DNA of 64,000 nucleotides from Congeria kusceri (Eukaryota > Mollusca > Bivalvia > Myida > Dreissenidae), in NCBI GenBank assembly GCA_027627225.1, contig CM051025.1:76734474-76798473 (forward strand), given 5' to 3'. The position numbers and the translations under genes were made by a program. Shown in pieces: positions 11,713 to 21,678 of this stretch (positions within the stretch are counted from its first letter, which is position 1; each line of letters begins with the position of its first letter). The notes under the pieces are model-generated. The model was not told the origin of the DNA and did not search any database. It worked only from the letters and a program-made list of their open reading frames with translations.

Positions 11713-11901
11713 AATTGGTAGTATCGGTGAATTAAATAATATTTCAAGCAAATAAGCCGGAAACCGAGTACTTCATATAAAAACAGGGTCCTTAAGTAAC
11801 TGCGTATGGACTGTAAAAAGCCGGGTCCCGGCTTCTCACATAGTGCGAAGGAGCCACGCCATAAATTGTTAACCCGTCCGACTCAAGGGCGAGTTACCCT
11901 A

Positions 11902-12654
11902 TATACATGTCAATCTACAACGGGTAAAATTATTCGACGAACCGTATAATTTCGAATCAATGTTCAGTGCTTTTATCACAAGTGCTATGCTCAGTAAATA
12001 TCAATTTAATTAAACATAAGTTAAATGAGTGAAATACATTCAAAACTCTCTTTAGAAGTACAATGCTTTTCCACAATTCTTATGCATTCGTCAAAAACAA
12101 TATCAATCGTCCATCGAGTGGTTACGATTGCTCCGCTATATGTACTGAGTCAATACACTGTTATTAAACTTACGCAATATGATGTAATACGTACGCAGTT
12201 AACCAGTAAACAGCACAAACAGATGCGCTATCATACCTATGTAAATAGACAAATCATGAATCCACTTGTAGATGTGGACTAAGTGGATTATTATTATTGT
12301 TTTAAGTCGGATCTATTTCTTGTCATCTATTCATAGGAAGTAGAATCGATAACAGAAAGCCTCACTGCTCAGCGAGCGAAACGTAGTAATTCATCGATTT
12401 ACTGACTCGTAGCCTGCAAAGTAAAGAAGTCGTTCCCTCAAGAACGATTTCTCAGAACAACTACTAAATCCTGTTGGCTTGTGCCAACAGTCTAAATAAT
12501 GTATGCAATATCTAAAGGTTCTTGTTTTAGTTAAGGTTCTAAACCCAAACCTAGTTTATACTGCTGTAGCTTTCATAACAGTTTTTATTATATAAAAGCT
12601 AGCTCATATAGCAATGCAGTATAAGTGTCGTGTCCTTTATACATCACCATACTA
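11902..12654. other. Unannotated stretch between transposon and inverted repeat
   Basis: No gene is recognised. 12330-12480 (GATTTACTGACTCGTAGCCTG) matches fragments at 35600-35645 and 36025-36060, so it belongs to a dispersed repeat whose other part lies at 8385-8450 across the 3.2-kb transposon. Confidence 0.35.
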
Positions 12655-12656
12655 CA

Positions 12657-12765
12657 ATAAGGAAAGGCTAGTCGGTGATTTTCGTAAGAAACGGAAAGGG
12701 CCCCTTTCCGCGGAAAGGATTTTCAGTGTACGGAAAGGGCCTTGTATGTTTATTGTTAACATTTT
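12657..12765 (+). repeat. Left arm of a large inverted repeat (GGAAAGGGCC repeat)
   Basis: This segment (AAGGAAAGGCTAGTCGGTGA through GGAAAGGGCCTTGTATG and TTATTGTTAAC) is the near-perfect reverse complement of 20697-20831. It contains the palindrome CCTTTCCGCGGAAAGG. The two arms are 8 kb apart in opposite orientation. Confidence 0.85.
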
Positions 12766-13525
12766 TATGCCCTCAGCATCTTGATGCATGAGACATATAG
12801 TGATCATCCAGTCCGTCCTTCCGTCCGTAACAAGTTTAAGTAGATTTTACCGTTTCGTCTAGCACCAACACCGCTTACTACAACACTTTGATACTTACAC
12901 AGTTGTTGCTTATGACCATTCCCTATCCACCCATATCGCCTAACCTTACTTTGACCTCGACATAATTTGGACTTCTAATAATTCAAAAGTGCCATTTCTT
13001 GGTTAACTAGATTTTACCGTTTCGTCTAGCACCAACACCGCTTACTACAACACTTAGATATTTGCATAGTTGTTACTTATGACCGTTCCCAATCCAACCA
13101 TATCACCCAACCTTACTTTGACCTTGACCTTGACCTAATTTACACTTGGAATAATTCAAATGGGCTGTTTCTTGGTTAACTAGATTTTACCATTTCGTCG
13201 AGCACCAACACCGCTTTCTACAACAGTTTGATACTTACACAGTTGTTGCTTATGACCATCCCCAATCCACCCATATCACCCAACTTTACTTTGACCTTGA
13301 ACTAATTTGGACTTATAATAATTCAAAAATGTCATTTCTTGGTTCACTAGATTTTACCGTTTCGTCTAGCACCAACACAGCTTACTACAACACTTGGATA
13401 TTTACACAGTTTTTACTTATGACCGTTCCCAATCCACCCATATCACCCAACCTCACTTTGACCTTGAACTAATTTGGACTAAGAAATGGGCTACCAGCAC
13501 CAACCGGGGCATGTGTGTTTATCAC
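12765..13525. mobile_element. HINE-like element with about 170-bp satellite core
   Basis: It starts TTATGCCCTC, has a CCGTCCTTCCGTCCGT stretch, then about four tandem units beginning TAGATTTTACCGTTTCGTCT at 12841, 13008, 13181 and 13348 (periods 167, 173, 167). It ends near CCGGGGCATGTG, a partial inverse of the 5' start. Same plan as the elements at 25263, 30668, 45357 and 50492. No coding capacity. Confidence 0.6.
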
Positions 13526-14985
13526 AGAATTTTGTTGAACATTTCTTTTTCAAGTGTACTGTAACCAATTTTTTACATGTAAACAACTCCATTACCATAC
13601 TTGTACTTCTAATTATGACCACATTAATGAAAAACAAATTTGTTGTTTTTAAAGACTGTTAAGTCAAGCACAAATGAAGCTGCAACAATTGTGATAATCC
13701 CTAATTAACGTAATTAAATCCCTTATTAAATTAATATTGAGAATCATTATTGTTGCTGATTAGATTGTCACACTGCGAATAATAAGCGAAATTTCAGAGA
13801 CAATAATAGACACTTTTATGTTTTCAAATATAACGGGTTCCAGGGTATCAAATATATACATTTAACAGTATCTGCATTCAACTTATGTATTTTAATGTAA
13901 TATCTCACTGATAAAATTCCTTACTAAAATTTCGTAAGATTTTAATATGACAACTACGAAGGTTGTGCTGATAAATAGTACATGATCGTGAAAAATTGTA
14001 CAGTAATAGAAATAACATGTCCTTTTTAGCATGTTAAGGAGAAAACATCGACTTGGACAACGTGCTATATCAACACGCCATTAGTTATCATGTCAGTAAG
14101 TGGCTCATCTATATAAATTAAACCGTGCGCCGCATAGCAACTTGTCTGGTCCAATGTAATCGTTTATCTCTTATCACTGATTGCGCTAACAGCTTGTATT
14201 ATCTCGCATAATTGGTTTCTGAGTTAATACCTTAAAACAACACGGTATTAGCTTAAAAACACAATAGGTGTCCTCGTTTCCCAATGTATGGCAATTTAAA
14301 TTAATGTTAGAAGAACAACTATTCATCAAAAGCATGGAAGTTGTGCAAGTTACCACTGTATTTTTCTGAATATTCTCACATTTATCGTTAAATAATTAAA
14401 TCCTTTTTACATTTTACATTACGATTACGACAAAGTACGTTTATTGCATTAAAACATTATACAATGCTTATTGCAAACATAACAAGTGTGAATGTCAATT
14501 GTCATTAAATACGCTGATATTCGAAAAAATAGTTTGCCAGATTGCAGTAGTTTGTAGTTTCATATTTTATTTAAGTGACACATGGTACATACATATTACG
14601 GTATCATATACAGTCACGAACAAGGAAAATAATGAAATTGATAATAATTTAGGAAATTTTTTATATAAATAATTGCAGTACTACCCAGCCATGCAAATGG
14701 TTTACGAGTCACTAATCAGACATGAATAAGTTTAGCAGTCTTTTACGTTTTTTACGTTGCATGGAATAAAAATTATGACACATACTTATAATATAAAAGC
14801 ATTAATTTGGTTGGAGTTCTAAATTACGATATTAATGTCAATAGTGTACAATGTTGCAGAATGAGCATAAATGAGTTATCTCGTCACACACAGTAGGCTT
14901 TCTCGTTTTAAGACACAGTTCTTAATAAATAAAGCAAATTTATAAATCAATCTTGTATCTGTCATCAAGCGTTTAAGCCTGTCAC
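13526..14985. other. AT-rich stretch, nothing recognised
   Basis: Only short chance frames lie here. The left boundary is the satellite element and the right boundary is the 3' end of the LINE remnant, so some of it may be LINE 3' untranslated sequence. Confidence 0.4.
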
Positions 14986-15005
14986 TGTAGTTCATGTGAA
15001 TCACG

Positions 15006-15640
15006 TCATGTGTTATCGTTGTGATTTGATTGTAAAAAGAAAGTTAAATTCACATAGCAGGAACATTCAAATAAGAAATGATATTCTGATTCGATTTTGT
15101 TCCGTTCATTGCACAACAAACAAAGTCTCTCGTCGACATTTAGTTGTCGGAATTGCCCGGTTTCAATACGTAGCGGCAATGTTCCAGTTCTGATTTGAGC
15201 GATAAACGACCTGAGATGTTTCGGAAGGCACATTGCGACGTAATTCACATCCATTTTGCTGTTTTATCTGCCTGTACGTTCGGAGTTTAGGTTTGGGTTT
15301 CGAGGCCCTGCATCCATTTGTTGATATCACTATTGTTACAGAGTTCTGTTGCCCGACTGAGTAGGCCATCTAGTGAGAGGTTGTACATCGACCTGGATCG
15401 CCGGTAATTGCAATATTTGACGCGTGCTTATGAACCCCGAGGAAATCTCGAATCGCTCTATGTTGAATAGTATCACAGTTTGTATCCCCCCACATCTGAT
15501 CTACAGTCCATGACAGGATTAACTCTGCTGTTGAAATGGTAAATGCAAGTCCGTTGATTGCTTTGGCTTTATTTATAATCCCGCCAAGAACTCTGCCCGC
15601 CGATTCCGCTAGCGTATTTGCGGTGACAGAGAAGTCAAGC
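15006..15640 (-). pseudogene. LINE C-terminal domain with CCHC-like motif
   Basis: Frames downstream of the RT end with LPLRIETGQFRQLNVDERLC, then LLCNERNKIESEYHFLFEC. This C-x2-C ... H-x4-C arrangement is typical of the C-terminal zinc motif of many LINEs (zf-RVT-like). At least one stop separates it from the RT block. Confidence 0.8.
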
Positions 15641-15985
15641 GTATCGGTTAAAATGCACCCGAGATATTTGTTAAGCTTATAGCGTGCTCTTCAATATTAA
15701 AGGCAGACTCTGTTTCTGTTTGGCGTTGTTTTCGGATGTGCATAACGTTCGATTTGGAAGGGTTGATTTTTATGCGCCAAATTTTACACCAGGCGTCGAC
15801 TTTATCCAACATCTTTTGGAGATTGTGTTCGTTTTCGCTAAAAATCACAATATCGTCCGCGTAAAGTAGGATACAGATATTTTCACCGATAATCATTATC
15901 TCACAGTTCATTTCCTTCAGTTCAAGAGCTAAATCATTTAGGCCGAAAATAAAATAGTGTTCGTTTCCCCTCCCGCGACCCATGC
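15640..15985 (-). pseudogene. LINE reverse transcriptase C-terminal half (YADD)
   Basis: The minus frame contains FGLNDLALELKEMNCE, then ILLYADDIVIFSENEHNLQK, the RT motif C with the catalytic YADD (about 15852-15866), followed by WRIKINPSKSNVMHIRK (motif D and thumb). It resumes the RT broken at 17500. Confidence 0.85.
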
Positions 15986-15989
15986 TAAT

Positions 15990-17500
15990 GAAGGGTGGGT
16001 CGGAAGGTCGGAAAAATATTTGATTTGTATACACAATAAGTCATTTTCATTCATGTTTTCCTTATGTTCGAAATGTTACGTGATAGTATTTATTCTTAAT
16101 ATGATCGGTGTAGTAGATTCACAACGTTCTTCGTATTTACGTAATACTATGTTCTGATTACCTTAAAATAATTTATCAAAATTTAACAAACAATAACATA
16201 CGTTAAAAACAAGAGCGTTAGTAATAGAAACCTGTTAAAACTAAGGAGTAATAGCGTGACGTTGCAATTTGCCGGGCATCCAAAGCAAAACGCTGTTAGC
16301 AACAGCCATAGCAACGGTGACTGTCAAACTGCGGCTAGCAGTTTGTATCTGAAAAGCGTGTTACAAGCTTAGCACATGGATAGTATTTAAAAGCATCAAT
16401 CTGTAATACTGTATCTGAACAACGCAAATGCTAGAGCATAAATGAATTAGCATTCTATGCAAATAAAAACAAATAGGACTTTGTTCATTAATAAAAAGAA
16501 AGCAACACATTTTTGATAAATTTAAATAAAAAGAAAAGGCGCTGAAGTTTATTTACTTTCATTTTTGACAAAGACTTTAGTTCCGCTAACTTTCATTCAA
16601 ATGTTGCCTCAGCCAAAGTTTTTGCATAATTCTAATCCGTGTGCAGTGATGGGCTCGAATAACACTTTCGTTAATTATTACTAGATCTAGTCATTTTATT
16701 TATTTATTTTAACAAAATCAGACGTTTGACGCGATCAGTTTGTCGAGTTAAATGACGTCGTTATTCATATTCTTAGTAAACGGTTCCTTTCACCAAAATC
16801 ACAAAAATTATGATATTTATTTATAATTATTTATTTATTTACTATTTTAATTTGTAGTAATTTATTACAAACACGGCTGTTTAAAACACGCATATCTATA
16901 ACAAAACACATACCTAACGCAAATGTGTTACATTGACTGGCACCTTTACCAATTAAAATTAGAATGAGGGCGTGATAAAATTTCTAACGACGACGCTCAT
17001 TTGCATATGGAAATTTTCTGCGTTCTCATTGGCTGACTGTTGGGCTCTTGTTAAGCTGACTCCTCCTGCGTCAAGAGTGTATCGATAATGGACATTTGGT
17101 GCATAAAGGCGAGTTTGTTCATTGCCGGTGGGCGTTGTTTATCTTTAAAAAACATGCATATGCGAGCGGAAATGGTTGCGCTCTAGAATCTGACATTGAA
17201 TTTTATGGCGTCCTTTTCGTAAAAGCATGCGTCAAAATACGCCGAATTACGCGTTACCGAGAACTGTCCGTTAAAAGTCATTTTATAAGCGTCTTTTGAA
17301 AGTAAGATTTGTACATGCTATTGGATTCTTTTTAAGGACTCGCATTCCGCATTTTCACACACAAATAAAATAAATATTAAACAAACAATATTTTATTTTA
17401 GGCCTTATATAAAGTCCGAATAATGTCGGTGAACAGATGTTTCCCTGTTCTAAAGAGCATTCGATGTCGAAGTAGTCGGTAAAATTATTATGAATATTTA
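15990..17500. other. About 1.5-kb unidentified insertion inside the LINE reverse transcriptase
   Basis: LINE protein similarity stops at about 17500 (after motif A) and resumes at about 15960-15990 (before motif C), so this DNA is inserted or rearranged. No transposon termini could be defined. On its minus strand it carries GCCAATGAG followed by ATGCAAATGAG (about 16995-17035), a CCAAT box plus octamer like those of histone or snRNA promoters, but no histone or snRNA coding sequence is visible. Confidence 0.5.
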
Positions 17501-18301
17501 CCCTCGCTCGTGAAGAGCTGTATAGGTGACGCAGAATGTACGGTAATAGAAATGTCCGTTGACACCTATTGCAAGCAACTTTGCTAGCAAACAGTTCCTG
17601 TCCACCCTATCAAATGCTTTCATCATATCAATGAAACATGCATATGTTGGTAGTCCGAGTGCCTTTCTGTTTCGAATAATCGAACACAATGTAAATAGGT
17701 GGTCGGTGCAAGATCTAAGTTTTCGGAAGCCATTTTGCTCATCGACGATTATTTCGTTCATGTCAAGATATTTCGTTAAGCTGTTGTTTAATACACTCTA
17801 GAATATTTTGCTCATTGCCGGAAGTAGGCTAATTCCGCGATAATTAAGCGGTATACGCTGGTCGTTCGTGCTGTTCACTGGGAGTGGCTTGATTATTGAG
17901 GCAGACCAAATAGAGGGCGTAATCCCGGAAGTAAAACATTTATTAAACAGTTCGTGAAGCAGCCTATGGGAACTTTAATTTTTAAAGGCTTCATATGGAA
18001 GTGAGTCTTCCCCACTTGCTTTACCGTTTTTGCATTTCGAAAGAGCCTTTTTGATCTCAGCCACGCTTATTGTTCAGTTTAGCGTCGGGCTCAAGTTAGC
18101 GTCATTGTCACTTTGAGTCTCTAAAAACTGTTCTTCGAGTTCCAATTTAAACTTTTTCACTTCCTCGTAAAATTGCTCATCAAAGTTTGCGCCTTCACAT
18201 GCTTTCGCTTTGTCAAAAAGTTTTTGGAATTCACTCTCCCAAATTTTTAGTACGCTCGTCTTGTCAGTAACTATGTTCCCGTTTTCGTCGATTGTTTCCA
18301 T
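17500..18301 (-). pseudogene. LINE linker and N-terminal half of reverse transcriptase
   Basis: The minus strand has a charged linker (18301-18074), then RT blocks: PSIWSASIIKPLP, NYRGISLL near 17840, DEQNGFRKLRSCTDHLF near 17730, and motif A FIDMMKAFDRVDR near 17615 with its catalytic aspartate. Several in-frame stops separate the blocks. The RT stops at about 17500 with TYTALHERG, where unrelated sequence begins. Confidence 0.8.
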
Positions 18302-18479
18302 GGGTATTTTCGAGTCTCGTTTTGGACCTAGCGATTTTAATGTGACGCCTACATTATTTTGGGTTTTCCGTACATATCTTCAAGTTGAATTTGTTTGTTT
18401 CTCTCATACTGCCGCGTACATCGTTTAATTTTTCTATCCAAACGGCGTTGGTTTACACTTCAAATCTGTTAAATAGGTA

Positions 18480-19157
18480 GATCTTCGAGTGTGGGTGAAT
18501 ATATAGTCCACCAAGGCTTTACCTTTAGTAGAGATTTAGGTAAAATTGTCATATTCCAGTGTAATTCGTCCACTTAACACGCACAATTTCGCCTCTCTTA
18601 AGAATTCTAAAAACGAATCGCCGTGCCTATTTTTTGTAAAATCAATTGTTTTCCTGGCGTTCTATATTTATGATGGTGTCATTTAAATCCGAAATTCGAC
18701 TGTTAATATCCCCACAAAACACTAAACAGTCTGCATTTGAGTGTAGGTATACAATGCCCATAGGATGGTCAAAGAATTCGTCTACGTACTGTCCTCGTTC
18801 TGATCCTTCCGGCGGTAGGTAATTTTTTTACACCGTTATGACAATTTCAAAAGATGATAACTTGTTAATAAGTTTCAGGCTTGGAATGCCTTCGAATGTT
18901 TTGCTCGCACATGTTACATAGAAATTTTGACCAATTGTGTCTTTAATAAGAATTGCCACATCGCCTGAACCACATGTTGCGGTTTTCTTTAGGTGTTCCC
19001 TGTTAAACAAATAGGTCGTGTGGTTGTCTATTGAAATGGTATATGTTGATCTTAATTTCGTTTCTGTTAGGCAGACGATATCAGCATTTAATTCAATCAA
19101 TATTTCCTTCCTAGTTAAACGATTATTTTGTGTCCATCCGTTAATATTCCATGTCAA
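18480..19157 (-). pseudogene. LINE endonuclease (EEP) remnant
   Basis: The minus frame 19157-18828 begins MTWNINGW and continues LNADIVCLTETKLRS, the N-terminal blocks of exonuclease-endonuclease-phosphatase nucleases, with the metal-binding E in TETK. A second frame near 18700 contains FCGDINSRI, the GDxN catalytic block. The frame breaks at about 18828, so the enzyme is dead. The region is followed by RT in the usual LINE order. Confidence 0.75.
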
Positions 19158-19193
19158 AATGTTAATTGTGCCGGCACATGGCCGGGCGTTGTC

Positions 19194-20161
19194 CTATTTT
19201 TGCGATACCCCGACAGCCCCTGGGTTTTCTGGAATCGGACCCCGATAGCGCATCCTTGCGATGAAAAGCGCTTCGTTTCTAAATTGCACTATTTTCCTTT
19301 CGCGTACGGCTTGGTCTATCACAGGTTTCAACCTTAGCTTCAGCTCTCTGTCAGCTTCGGTGAGGTCATCTGTTATGTAATTACTCTTTTTATCCAACGA
19401 GACCTTTTTGGAGTTGAACATATACGGTTTGTCGTTAAACGATCGTACTTTGAACACAATTTTTATCATTTTCCCGCCTTGTTTTTTGCCAGCTCTGTAT
19501 GCATTTTCGACTTGTGTGTCGGGCCTTTTTAAATCCTTCTCTAGTAGTATGGTTTTAACAATTTTCAATGTTTTTTCTATCGCGTTCGTGGTATCCCACC
19601 AATCTAAGGTTGTTTTTGAAAGCCTGTCGTTCAAATTCCGCTCGTCGTTTTTGTAGCCCCGATATGTGATTAGATTTGCATCTACCAGCGACTTTTGCAT
19701 AGATTGAGTTTCGAGTTCTCTTTCTGAATGTCCAATATCTCTGTGTGTGCGAACTCTATGTCCAATATCTCTGTGTGTTCTAGGCACAGGTTCTCAGTAT
19801 GCATCATTCTTGTTTCATATTTAACCAGACGTTTTGTTATTATACTTTGGTTTTTAAGAACATTTGAGATGGAAGTCCTAAGGATACTAAATTGTTCTCG
19901 TACACATTTTTCGAAACCTTCTTCTACGGCCATTGTATCCGATTAAGATTCCGCCATAACTGATGGGCTTGTTTCCTTTGAATCAAACACTGGAAGGGTG
20001 TTATCACTATCCATAGGATATAGCACTAAATTTGTTCGCGATAAAATGTCACGTATTTCAATATTTGCATGTCCACTCAAACCTTGATGTTGTTGCTGTA
20101 AGTCTTTTTCATCTAAATCCGGATTACTACTTTTCTTTCGTTTTTCACGGTTCCTTCCCAT
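19194..20161 (-). pseudogene. LINE ORF1 remnant
   Basis: Frames 20161-19943, 19933-19682 and 19787-19194 on the minus strand overlap in different frames, so at least one frameshift and one stop break the ORF. The first part is basic and polar (MGRNREKRKKSSNPDLDEKD). The second is helical with coiled-coil character. It carries a 30-bp tandem duplication (19731-19790) that repeats ten residues around HTEILDI. The third ends in an L1-ORF1-like RNA-binding region (ITDDLTEADRELKLRLKPVI). Confidence 0.7.
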
Positions 20162-20454
20162 GTGTGCAACGGAACGTGATTAATCCAACTGATTCATTTC
20201 GCACGTGTCACCCTTGCGATTTGCGACTCACTATTGCGTGACAAAGAACGGAGAACCAATCGTAATCCGTATACACTGTACTAGAATCACTTTATTCCAT
20301 TTTATTTCCAAAATTTTTATTGCGCTTACAAACATCGACTAACTACACCGGAAACGGAAGTGTAAGTCTGTATATTTCTTTTGGATTGGTTGTGGCAATA
20401 ACATTAACCATTATATGGTTTTATAAATATTTTTCTCATTCTCTATGTTCAGGG

Positions 20455-21060
20455 CATTCCAAGTGTACGGTCCTTTCCGTAACTTTCTAATATTGGACCT
20501 GTAAACACATTCACAAAATCATTATTTTTTTATGAAATTGGATGAAATTTTGAGTTACTATGTAAAATAATATATGCTATTGGTTACATTAAAAAATATT
20601 TTAAAACAAATCATATATAAGGCCCTTTCCGTACAAAATACATTCTTTCCGTTTCTTACGAAGATTACAGAATATTTGTTACAACTGAAAAATAATGTTA
20701 AAAAAATGTTAACAATAAACATTCAAGGCCCTATCCGTACACTGAAAGCCCTTTCCGTACACTGAAAATCCTTTCCGCGGAAAGGGGCCCTTTCCGTTTC
20801 TTACGAAAATTACCGACTAGCCTTTCCTTAGTGTTCGGCCCTTTCCTTGACTTTCTATATTTGGACCTGTAAAATCCTTCAAGTCATTATTACTTGATGG
20901 AAATGGATGAAAGTTGTAATATGCACATATTTATACTAGTTAACTAACATAGCGCTGGTAATAGTTAAAAAAACAAAAAACAATAAAACATACGAGGCCC
21001 TTTCCGAACACAGAATGCCCTTTCCGCGGAAATGGCCCTACCCGTTACTAGCATCTCTTA
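20455..21060. repeat. GGCCCTTTCCG repeat cluster with right arm of the large inverted repeat
   Basis: Several copies of GGCCCTTTCCG occur here. A unit of about 370 bp starting GGTCCTTTCCGTAACTTTCT at 20475 is repeated, diverged, from 20838 (GGCCCTTTCCTTGACTTTCT). The segment 20697-20831 is the inverse of 12657-12765 and ends ACCGACTAGCCTTTCCTTA. CCTTTCCGCGGAAAGG recurs here and, in part, at 21024. Confidence 0.8.
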
Positions 21061-21092
21061 ATTAAATTTTAAATGTTTAGTTAAACCTGTAA

Positions 21093-21440
21093 CACCTTTG
21101 TTATGCACCTATCAATGTTTTCCTCCAAGGGGTAGGGAGCGGCGGGCATATAGGGGACTTTAGACTGCAAGCGATTCCCGACAGGCAGGAATTTGACAAG
21201 CCGAATGATTATGGGTCCCGGGGAAATAGACTTTGGTCGGAAGTTAGATCCGTAGTATACGCCCGCCGGGGCCATTTGATAGATATAGCATCTCCCATTG
21301 AGGGGATTTAGACAAATATGCTATGATCTAGAGTGGGGAATTAGAAACCCAAAAATAAAATTTGTCAAATTTCCATAGGTCTGCCCGCTGTTCCCCCCAC
21401 CCCCCGGGGGGGAATATTTATAGGTGCATTAGTGCCTTTA
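21093..21440. mobile_element. MITE-like inverted-repeat element
   Basis: The left end ATGCACCTATCAA and the right end TTTATAGGTGCATTA are inverted copies about 340 bp apart. Subterminal GGGGTAGGGAGCGGCGGGC and GCCCGCTGTTCCCCCCACCC also mirror one another. No coding frame is believable inside. A target duplication was not resolved. Confidence 0.5.
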
Positions 21441-21632
21441 AATTGATCTCAATTAAATATTAAGGTACGACAACTCTGCAAAGAAGAACGAACAAACTCC
21501 TCGCAGCGGATTTGATTAGAGCTATGCTCGGAACGAGTCAAAGTTCTGTGCTGAGGCTGGAGAACTAATAGTGGATGATCACCTTGAAATGTTTTGAAAA
21601 TTACAAATAAACTATTTTTCACACATAATGGA

Positions 21633-21645
21633 CAAGATGGCGTCC
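21633..21645 (+). promoter_or_regulatory. YY1-like CAAGATGGCG element at candidate IDH3A start
   Basis: CAAGATGGCGTCC matches the AAnATGGCG site of the YY1 factor, which in animals often overlaps the first codons of nuclear genes for mitochondrial proteins. It contains the candidate start ATG at 21637, in strong Kozak context (A at -3, G at +4). Function is inferred from the match and position. Confidence 0.4.
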
Positions 21646-21678
21646 AATGTCAAGCGTCTGCTTTGTCAATTTTATAAT
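21637..21678 (+). CDS. IDH3A: IDH3A candidate exon 1 (start of mitochondrial presequence)
   Basis: From the ATG the frame reads MASNVKRLLCQFYN and meets a GT donor (AAT|GTACTT, phase 0). That is basic, hydroxylated and hydrophobic, as expected for a matrix-targeting signal. It joins in phase to exon 2 at 24478. Adding these 14 residues gives 338 in the window; with about 26 expected from the missing last exon the total is about 364, close to the 366 of human IDH3A. An in-frame ATG lies 9 bases upstream (21628). The donor is weak and there is no homology to lean on, so this is a candidate only. Confidence 0.4.

Larger units (their letters stand above)
8726..11899. mobile_element. 3.17-kb TIR DNA transposon with TA target duplication and pipsqueak-HTH gene
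   Basis: Both ends carry the same inverted terminal sequence, GGGTAACTCGCCCTTGAG and three more matching bases (21 bp perfect), and each is flanked by TA (8724-8725 and 11900-11901). TA duplication is typical of the Tc1/mariner-pogo superfamily. A roughly 17-bp motif, TTCGNCTTAAGGGCGAA, or its GAGTCG variant, recurs near both ends: twice at 8733-8766, twice at 9211-9251, twice at 11674-11712 and once at 11876-11893. The interior carries plus-strand coding blocks at 9614-10012, 10097-10435 and 10622-10998, including a pipsqueak-type helix-turn-helix. No DDE/D catalytic core is visible, so it may be non-autonomous or a derivative of a pogo-like element. Confidence 0.8.
14990..20245 (-). mobile_element. 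Degenerate non-LTR retrotransposon (LINE), minus strand
   Basis: Reading the minus strand from about 20245 down: an ORF1-like segment, an apurinic-type endonuclease, a linker, reverse transcriptase fingers and palm, and a cysteine/histidine C-terminal domain, in the canonical LINE order. Stops and frameshifts break it into many frames. Unrelated DNA (about 15990-17500) splits the RT between motif A and motif C. The clade is not assigned; the ORF1 and C-terminal zinc motif suggest an L1/Tx1- or CR1-like lineage. No poly-A tail or target duplication was resolved. Confidence 0.85.
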
